NCBI RefSeq assembly: GCF_937926365.1
Contig: NZ_CALAOH010000106.1
Coordinates: forward strand, 1 to 39,433
Reading direction: 5' to 3'
Source of the DNA: an uncultured Azohydromonas sp.
GTDB taxonomy: Bacteria; Pseudomonadota; Gammaproteobacteria; Burkholderiales; Burkholderiaceae_C
DNA: 39,433 nt
The notes under the pieces are model-generated. The model was given only the letters and a program-made list of their open reading frames with translations, searched no databases and was not told the origin of the DNA. Shown piece after piece: positions 34,950 through 39,433 of the stretch. Made by a program: the position numbers and the translations under genes. Each line of letters starts with the position of its first letter. Position 1 is the stretch's first letter.

Positions 34950-35936
34950 TCAAGCCGCCTGCTGAAACCGCGCCGGACGCCGCGCTTCCAGGTGGTAGGC
35001 CCGGCCCACATCCAGCGGCTGGGCCTGGAACTCCTCGCGCGTGAGCTCCACCTCGACCGCGGCGCCGTCGGGGCGCTGGAAGCCCAGCCGCATGCGCGGG
35101 CCCATGCACAGCGCGTGCACCAGCGTCGCGGCCAGGCGGCCGGGCGCGTGCTCGGGGTGCACGGCGATCTCGTGCGAACGCACCCACAGCGGCGTGCCGC
35201 CGTCGTCCAGGCGCTGCGCGTCGCCCAGGAACTGCAGCACGAAGGGGCTCGCCGGGCGGTCGTAGAGCTCCTGCGGGTGGCCCTCCTGCTCGATGCGGCC
35301 CTTGTTCATCACCACGATGCGGTCGGCCACCTCCATGGCCTCCTCCTGGTCGTGTGTGACGAAGACGCTGGTGACGTGCATGTCCTCGTGCAGCCGGCGC
35401 AGCCAGCGGCGCAGCTCCTTGCGCACCTGCGCGTCCAGCGCGCCGAAGGGTTCGTCCAGCAGCAGCACCTGCGGCTGCACCGCCAGCGCGCGCGCCAAGG
35501 CCACGCGCTGGCGCTGGCCGCCGGAGAGCTGATTGGGGTGCCGCCCGGCCAGCGCGCTGAGCTGCACGCGCTCCAGCAGCTCGTCCACACGGCGGCGGAT
35601 CTGCGCCTCAGGCAGCCGCTGCGCGCGCGGCTGCACGCGCAGCCCGAAAGCCACGTTGTCGCGCACGCTCAGGTGGTTGAACAGCGCGTAGTGCTGGAAC
35701 ACGAAGCCCACGCGGCGCTCCTGCACCGAGGCGTCGGTGGCGTCCTCGCCGTGCATGAACACGCGCCCGGCATCGGGCGCCTCCAGCCCGGCCATGATGC
35801 GCAACAGCGTGGTCTTGCCCGAACCCGAGGGGCCCAGCAGCGCCACCATCTCGCCGGCGGGGATGTGCAGGTCCACGTTCTCGCACACCACGGTGGGGCC
35901 GAAGCGCTTGGAAATCTGGTGCAGCTGGATGCTCAT
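34950..35936 (-). CDS. cysA: Sulfate/thiosulfate ABC transporter ATPase, copy 2
   Basis: A 328-residue ABC ATPase. Walker A GPSGSGKT is at 35-42, as in copy 1; LSGGQRQRVALARALA and VLLLDEPFGALDAQVRKELRRWLRRLHEDMHVTSVFVTHDQEEAMEVADR follow. The nucleotide-binding half is close to identical in layout to copy 1. The C-terminal regulatory domain is shorter and different (HEIAVHPEHAPGRLAATLVHALCMGPRMRLGFQRPDGAAVEVEL). It is the last gene of cluster 2, 64 bp after cysW2, a wider gap than in cluster 1 (6 bp). Confidence 0.95.
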   Translation of the reverse strand: MSIQLHQISKRFGPTVVCENVDLHIPAGEMVALLGPSGSGKTTLLRIMAGLEAPDAGRVFMHGEDATDASVQERRVGFVFQHYALFNHLSVRDNVAFGLRVQPRAQRLPEAQIRRRVDELLERVQLSALAGRHPNQLSGGQRQRVALARALAVQPQVLLLDEPFGALDAQVRKELRRWLRRLHEDMHVTSVFVTHDQEEAMEVADRIVVMNKGRIEQEGHPQELYDRPASPFVLQFLGDAQRLDDGGTPLWVRSHEIAVHPEHAPGRLAATLVHALCMGPRMRLGFQRPDGAAVEVELTREEFQAQPLDVGRAYHLEARRPARFQQAA

Positions 35937-36000
35937 GCGGCTCTCCGGTCCTTGCTTGCGTCGTGTTCGTTCAGGGAAAGGTCATTGGGGCGAAGCCGGT

Positions 36001-36921
36001 TCATGCGCCGGCCTCCGCGGCCTGTTGCGCGCGCAACTCGGCCTTGACCCGGCGCTCCACCAGCGCCTTGAGCACCAGCGTCACCAGGGCCAGCCCGGCC
36101 AGCAGCGAGGCCACGGCGAAGGCGGCGGCGAACTGGTACTCGTTGTAGAGAATCTCGATGTGCAGCGGCATGGTGTTGGTCTGGCTGCGGATGTGGCCCG
36201 AGACCACGCTGACCGCGCCGAACTCGCCCATGGCGCGCGCGTTGCACAGGATCACGCCGTACAGCAGTGCCCACTTCACGTTGGGCACCGTCACGTGCCA
36301 GAAGGTTTGCCAGCCCGAGGCGCCCAGCACCAGCGCCGCTTCCTCCTGCTCCTTGCCCTGCGCCTGCATCAGCGGGATCAGCTCGCGCGCCACGAAGGGG
36401 AAGGTGACGAAGACGGTGGCCAGCACGATGCCCGGCACGGCGAAGATGATCTTCAGGTCGTGGTCCCGCAGCCAGGGGCCCAGCCAGCCCTGCAGGCCGA
36501 ACACCAACACGTAGATCAGGCCGGCGATGACGGGGCTGACCGAGAAGGGCAGGTCGATGAGCGTGATCAGCACGCTCTTGCCCCGGAAGTCGAACTTGGC
36601 GATGGCCCACGCGGCGGCCACGCCGAAGACCAGGTTCAGCGGCACCGAGATCACCGCCGCCAGCAGCGTGAGCTTCACGGCCGCCAGGGCATCGGGATGC
36701 GTGATGGCGTCCAGGTACACGTCCACGCCCTTGGCGAAGGCCTGCACGAACACCGACACCAGCGGCACGAACAGGAACAGCGTGAGGAACAGCAGCGCCA
36801 CGCCCGCCAGCAGGGCGTTGATCCAGCGCTGCCGGGCCTGGGCCTTTTTCCGGCGCGCCGCGGCGGGGCGGGGGAGTGCCGCGCCCAGGGGCACGGGGGA
36901 AACGGGCAGGACGGAACTCAT
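36001..36921 (-). CDS. cysW: Sulfate ABC transporter permease CysW, copy 2
   Basis: A 306-residue permease. The membrane core matches copy 1, including the EAA loop EQEEAALVLGASGWQTFWHVTVPNVKWALLYG and the CysW end ILCNARAMGEFGAVSVVSGHIRSQTNTMPLHIEILYNEYQ. The N-terminal ~35 residues are Pro/Ala/Arg-rich (ARRKKAQARQRW before the first helix) and differ from copy 1, and the C-terminal tail is longer. The ATG at 36921 overlaps the cysT2 stop by four bases (ATGA), so the pair is translationally coupled. Confidence 0.95.
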   Translation of the reverse strand: MSSVLPVSPVPLGAALPRPAAARRKKAQARQRWINALLAGVALLFLTLFLFVPLVSVFVQAFAKGVDVYLDAITHPDALAAVKLTLLAAVISVPLNLVFGVAAAWAIAKFDFRGKSVLITLIDLPFSVSPVIAGLIYVLVFGLQGWLGPWLRDHDLKIIFAVPGIVLATVFVTFPFVARELIPLMQAQGKEQEEAALVLGASGWQTFWHVTVPNVKWALLYGVILCNARAMGEFGAVSVVSGHIRSQTNTMPLHIEILYNEYQFAAAFAVASLLAGLALVTLVLKALVERRVKAELRAQQAAEAGA

Positions 36922-37754
36922 GTCGTGGCTCCCTGGCGGCGGCGCGTCCAGGCTTGCAGGGCGTTGATGAGCAGCAGCAGCACGAAACTGGCCACCAGCA
37001 TCACCACGGCGATGGCCGTGGCGCCCTGGTAGTCGTACTGCTCCAGGCGGGTGATGATCAGCAGCGGCGTGATCTCGCTGACCATGGGCAGGTTGCCGGC
37101 GATGAAGATCACGCTGCCGTACTCGCCCAGCGCGCGGGCGAAGGCCAGCGTGAAGCCGGTCAACAGCGCGGGCATCAGCACCGGCAGCACCACCTTGAAG
37201 AAGGTCTGCGCGCGCGAGGCGCCCAGCGTCGCGGCCGCCTCCTCCACGCTGCGGTCCAGGTCTTCCAGCACCGGCTGCAGCGTGCGCACCACGAAGGGCA
37301 GCCCGATGAAGACCAGCGCCACGAACACGCCCACCGGCGTGAAGGCGACCTTGAAGGGCAGGAACTGGCCGATCCAGCCGTTCTGCGCGTACAGCGCCGT
37401 CAGCGCGATGCCGGCGACGGCGGTGGGCAGCGCGAAGGGCAGATCGACCAGCGCGTCGACGATGCGCTTGCCCGGCAGTTGCTGGCGCACCAGCACCCAG
37501 GCCACCAGCAGCCCGAACACCGCGTTGACCAGCGCCGCGGCCAGCGAGGCGCCGAAGGTCAGCCGGTAGGAGGCCAGCACGCGCGGCGAGCTCACCGCGT
37601 CGATGAAGGCCTGCAGCGTCATGCCCGACGACTTGATGAAGGCTGCCGACAGCGGCAGCAGCACGATGAGGCTCAGGTACAGGAGCGTGAAGCCCAGTGC
37701 CAGGTTGAAGCCGGGCAGCACGCTGCGCTGCTTGAGCAGCAGGCGGGAGAGCAT
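36918..37754 (-). CDS. cysT: Sulfate ABC transporter permease CysT (CysU), copy 2
   Basis: A 278-residue permease that starts MLSRLLLKQRSVLPGFNLALGFTLLYLSLIVLLPLSAAF. The CysT signature DALVDLPFALPTAVAGIALTALYAQNGWIGQ, the EAA loop SVEEAAATLGASRAQTFFKVVLPVL and the end GEYGSVIFIAGNLPMVSEITPLLII are intact. It lies 20 bp after sbp2 with GAGGG upstream of the ATG as ribosome site. The sequence is clearly paralogous to copy 1 along its whole length, with most differences in the periplasmic loops and the EAA region. Confidence 0.95.
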   Translation of the reverse strand: MLSRLLLKQRSVLPGFNLALGFTLLYLSLIVLLPLSAAFIKSSGMTLQAFIDAVSSPRVLASYRLTFGASLAAALVNAVFGLLVAWVLVRQQLPGKRIVDALVDLPFALPTAVAGIALTALYAQNGWIGQFLPFKVAFTPVGVFVALVFIGLPFVVRTLQPVLEDLDRSVEEAAATLGASRAQTFFKVVLPVLMPALLTGFTLAFARALGEYGSVIFIAGNLPMVSEITPLLIITRLEQYDYQGATAIAVVMLVASFVLLLLINALQAWTRRRQGATT

Positions 37755-37774
37755 GGCGGCAGGCCCTCAGGGAG

Positions 37775-38767
37775 TTACTTGCGGACGAAGACGCGGTCGA
37801 AGGTGCCGCCGTCGGAGAAGTGCACCTGCTGCGCCTTGGCCCAGCCGCCGAAAGCCTCATCGATGGTGAAGAGCTTCACCTCCGGGAACTGCTTGGCGTA
37901 CTTGGCCGCGACCTTCTGGTCCACCGGCCGGTAGTAGTTCTTGCCGGCGATGTCCTGGCCTTCGGGCGTGTAGAGGAACTCCAGGTAAGCCTGCGCCACG
38001 GCGCGGGTGCCCTTCTTGTCCACGACCTTGTCCACCACGGCCACCGGCGGCTCGGCCAGGATGGAGATGGACGGGGCGACGATGTCGAACTTGTCCGGAC
38101 CCAGCTCCTTGAGCGCCAGCAACGCCTCGTTCTCCCAGGCCAGCAGCACGTCACCCAGGCCGCGCTCGACGAAGGTGGTGGTGGAGCCACGCGCGCCGCT
38201 GTCGAGCACCGGCACGTTGGCCAGCAGCTTGCCGACGAACTCCTGCGCCTTGGCGTCGGAGCCGTACTTCTTCTGGGCGTAGCCCCAGGCAGCGAGGTAA
38301 TTCCAGCGTGCGCCGCCGGAGGTCTTGGGGTTGGGGGTGATGACGGAGACGCCGGGCTTGACCAGGTCGTCCCAGTCCTTGATCGCCTTCGGGTTGCCCT
38401 TGCGCACCAGGAACACGATGGTGGAGCGGTACGGGGCGCTGTTTTGCGGCAGGCGCTTCTGCCAGTCGGGCGGCAGCAGCTTGGCCTTGGCGGCGATCTC
38501 GTCGATGTCGTAGGCAAGGGCCAGCGTCACCACGTCGGCCTCCAGGCCGTCGATGACCGAGCGCGCCTGCTTGCCCGAGCCACCGTGCGACTGCTTGATA
38601 TTGACCTTGTCGCCGGTCTTGGCCTGGTACTGCTTGGTGAAGGCGGCGTTGACGTCCTGGTACAGCTCGCGCGTGGGATCGTAGGAAACGTTGAGCAGCG
38701 CGATGTCGCGAGCGTTGGCGCCCAGGGCCGCCACGGCCAGCAGCGCGCCCAAGAACAGCGATTTCAT
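37775..38767 (-). CDS. sbp: Periplasmic sulfate-binding protein, copy 2
   Basis: A 330-residue receptor, first gene of cluster 2. MKSLFLGALLAVAALGANA is a standard Sec signal peptide cut at ANA-RD. The mature part starts IALLNVSYDPTRELYQDVN and has KQSHGGSGKQARSVIDGLEADVVTL, the sulfate-binding stretch, then PGVSVITPNPKTSGGARWNYLAAWGYA and LDSGARGSTTTFVERGLGDVLLAWENEA. AAGGAGG is eight bases before the ATG at 38767, one of the best ribosome sites in the window; an upstream in-frame ATG at 38788 is rejected because that site lies between them. Compared with copy 1, the binding cleft is conserved while the surface differs, so ligand preference (sulfate against thiosulfate) may have diverged. 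Confidence 0.95.
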   Translation of the reverse strand: MKSLFLGALLAVAALGANARDIALLNVSYDPTRELYQDVNAAFTKQYQAKTGDKVNIKQSHGGSGKQARSVIDGLEADVVTLALAYDIDEIAAKAKLLPPDWQKRLPQNSAPYRSTIVFLVRKGNPKAIKDWDDLVKPGVSVITPNPKTSGGARWNYLAAWGYAQKKYGSDAKAQEFVGKLLANVPVLDSGARGSTTTFVERGLGDVLLAWENEALLALKELGPDKFDIVAPSISILAEPPVAVVDKVVDKKGTRAVAQAYLEFLYTPEGQDIAGKNYYRPVDQKVAAKYAKQFPEVKLFTIDEAFGGWAKAQQVHFSDGGTFDRVFVRK

Positions 38768-38780
38768 GAGGGTCCTCCTT

Positions 38781-38798
38781 GGATGCATGAAGGCATCC
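38781..38798 (-). promoter_or_regulatory. 6-bp hairpin between the -10 and the ribosome site of sbp2
   Basis: GGATGC (38781-38786) and GCATCC (38793-38798) are exact inverted copies around a 6-base loop. The arms overlap the -10 hexamer on one side and end just before AAGGAGG on the other, so the element may be an operator or affect translation of sbp2. Confidence 0.35.
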
Positions 38799-38848
38799 TA
38801 GGAACGCCCCTTAGACGGACCAACGAATGTTTGCGCGCTTGCTTATGC
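38795..38848 (-). promoter_or_regulatory. Promoter of sulfate cluster 2 with candidate CysB-type site
   Basis: On the minus strand: GCATAAGC (38841-38848), 17 bases, -35-like TTGGTC (38818-38823), 17 bases, -10-like TAGGAT (38795-38800). The intervening bases hold AAACATTCG just before the -35. The spacing is identical to the cluster 1 promoter. Confidence 0.65.
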
Positions 38849-38877
38849 GCAAAGAACAGCCGCGCGCGGCGAAGGTG

Positions 38878-39240
38878 TCAGGCGTTACTGGACATGGCAC
38901 GCACGCGCGCCGGCAGGGCGGCGACGACGGCGTCGCCAACCTGCGGTTTCAGATTGCCCTCGCGCGCGGCCTGCAGCAGCCGCGCCAGCAGCCCCGGCTG
39001 GGGGGTAAGCACGCCAAAGTACAGCACCGTGTCGCCGCGGGCCACGAGCAGCGTGGGGAAGTTCTCGACGTCGATGTCCTCGACCACGTCCGCGTCGTCC
39101 TCGATGTCCACCCAGATGAAATGCTCGCCCGGCGGGGCGGCGTCGCGGGCGGCGTCGAAGACGGGCAGGTATTCCTTGCAGGTGCCGCACCAGGCGGCAC
39201 ACAGGCAGGCGACGAGCAGGGGTTCGGAAGCGGAGGACAT
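38878..39240 (-). CDS. Thioredoxin-like protein with CGTC active site
   Basis: A 120-residue single thioredoxin fold. The active site is WCGTC (17-21) instead of the classical WCGPC, followed by the cis-proline segment VENFPTLLVARGDTVLYFG. Two more cysteines sit just before it (Cys12 and Cys14 in ACLCAAWCGTC). No signal peptide is seen, so it should be cytoplasmic; the CxxC indicates redox function but the partner is unknown. The ATG at 39240 is used, giving MSSASEPLLVACL; an upstream in-frame start is possible. ssb ends 90 bp upstream on the same strand with a strong terminator between. Its stop is 110 bp before the sbp2 start, so the shared region holds the sbp2 promoter. Confidence 0.85.
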   Translation of the reverse strand: MSSASEPLLVACLCAAWCGTCKEYLPVFDAARDAAPPGEHFIWVDIEDDADVVEDIDVENFPTLLVARGDTVLYFGVLTPQPGLLARLLQAAREGNLKPQVGDAVVAALPARVRAMSSNA

Positions 39241-39281
39241 GGGCTCCAAGTGTGGCAAAGGTCGCGCGGGCCCCGGGCGTG

Positions 39282-39307
39282 AAAAAGCGGCCCGCAGGCC
39301 GCTTTTT
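39282..39307 (-). terminator. Rho-independent terminator of ssb (bidirectional form)
   Basis: AAAAAGCGGCC (39282-39292) and GGCCGCTTTTT (39297-39307) pair around the loop CGCA. The A/T tracts let it work in both directions; on the minus strand it follows the ssb stop by 23 bases. Confidence 0.9.
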
Positions 39308-39330
39308 GATCCAGGCGAAAGCCGGGGTCG

Positions 39331-39433
39331 TCAGAACGGAATGTCGTCGTCCATGTCGTCGAAGCCGGTGGCCGGGCGCTGGGGCGCGGGCGCCGGGCGC
39401 TGCGGGGCCGGACGCGGTGCCGCGGCGCGCGGG
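39331..39433 (-). CDS. ssb: Single-stranded DNA-binding protein, C-terminal end (partial)
   Basis: The frame is open from the window edge to the stop at 39331-39333, giving the last 33 residues. They are a Pro/Ala/Gln/Arg-rich linker (PAPQRPAPAPQRPATG) followed by the acidic tip FDDMDDDIPF. The final DDDIPF is the hallmark of bacterial SSB, where it recruits RecG, RecQ, PriA, exonuclease I and other partners. The OB-fold DNA-binding domain lies beyond the window. Notably recG, a known partner, is also in this window but not nearby. Confidence 0.93.
   Translation of the reverse strand, partial: PRAAAPRPAPQRPAPAPQRPATGFDDMDDDIPF

Overview
The window is a high-GC (roughly 70%) chromosomal segment of a betaproteobacterium, most likely Burkholderiales, family Comamonadaceae. 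The protein sequences and gene neighbourhoods point there: diaA-like SIS / BON lipoprotein, pilT divergent from yggS, a Bug-type solute receptor, ubiC facing ubiA, oxyR next to dps, and sulfate transporters in sbp-cysT-cysW-cysA order. I see no insertion sequence, prophage, integrase, CRISPR array, tRNA or rRNA. It reads as core genome, densely packed on both strands.

Layout. 1-945: end of a SIS-domain gene overlapping a two-BON-domain lipoprotein. 985-3746: a 3-hydroxyisobutyrate-dehydrogenase-like enzyme, pilT, and divergent yggS only 16 bp away. 3841-7186: a YbjX/VirK (DUF535) protein, a Bug receptor and glutamate dehydrogenase. 7364-10159: proC overlapping ubiC, ubiC running about 200 bp into convergent ubiA, then a TerB-like protein. 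10231-13756: prfC (RF3), then a peroxide-stress block of dps, an unannotated 41-codon membrane-type ORF, a candidate OxyR site and oxyR. 13818-20583: panB-panC, recG, and the queuosine genes queA and tgt separated by a small c-type cytochrome with an FNR/ANR-type promoter. 20596-26303: a PhoX-family phosphatase, rlmJ, an Old Yellow Enzyme with an AbrB-family membrane protein, and a MOSC protein lacking the usual cysteine. 26622-30679: pckG (GTP type), a YecA/SEC-C protein, a metallophosphoesterase and a universal stress protein. 30846-38767: two complete tandem sulfate ABC transporter clusters, each with its own promoter. 38878-39433: a thioredoxin-like protein and the 3' end of ssb.

How genes work together. 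PanB and PanC carry out successive steps of pantothenate synthesis. QueA and Tgt act in queuosine tRNA modification. UbiC and UbiA are the first two ubiquinone-specific steps. Each sulfate cluster encodes receptor, two permeases and ATPase. Their two promoters share the same spacing: ATAAGC, 17 bp, a TTGG-type -35, 17 bp, a TA..AT -10, which suggests one activator (CysB/Cbl type) controls both.

No obviously new multi-gene system is present. The observations most worth following are the OxyR-site / 41-aa ORF / dps arrangement, the FNR/ANR-type promoter of the cytochrome between queA and tgt, the shared architecture of the two sulfate promoters, and the antisense ubiC-ubiA overlap. All functional calls are by reading motifs and family resemblance, with no database search.
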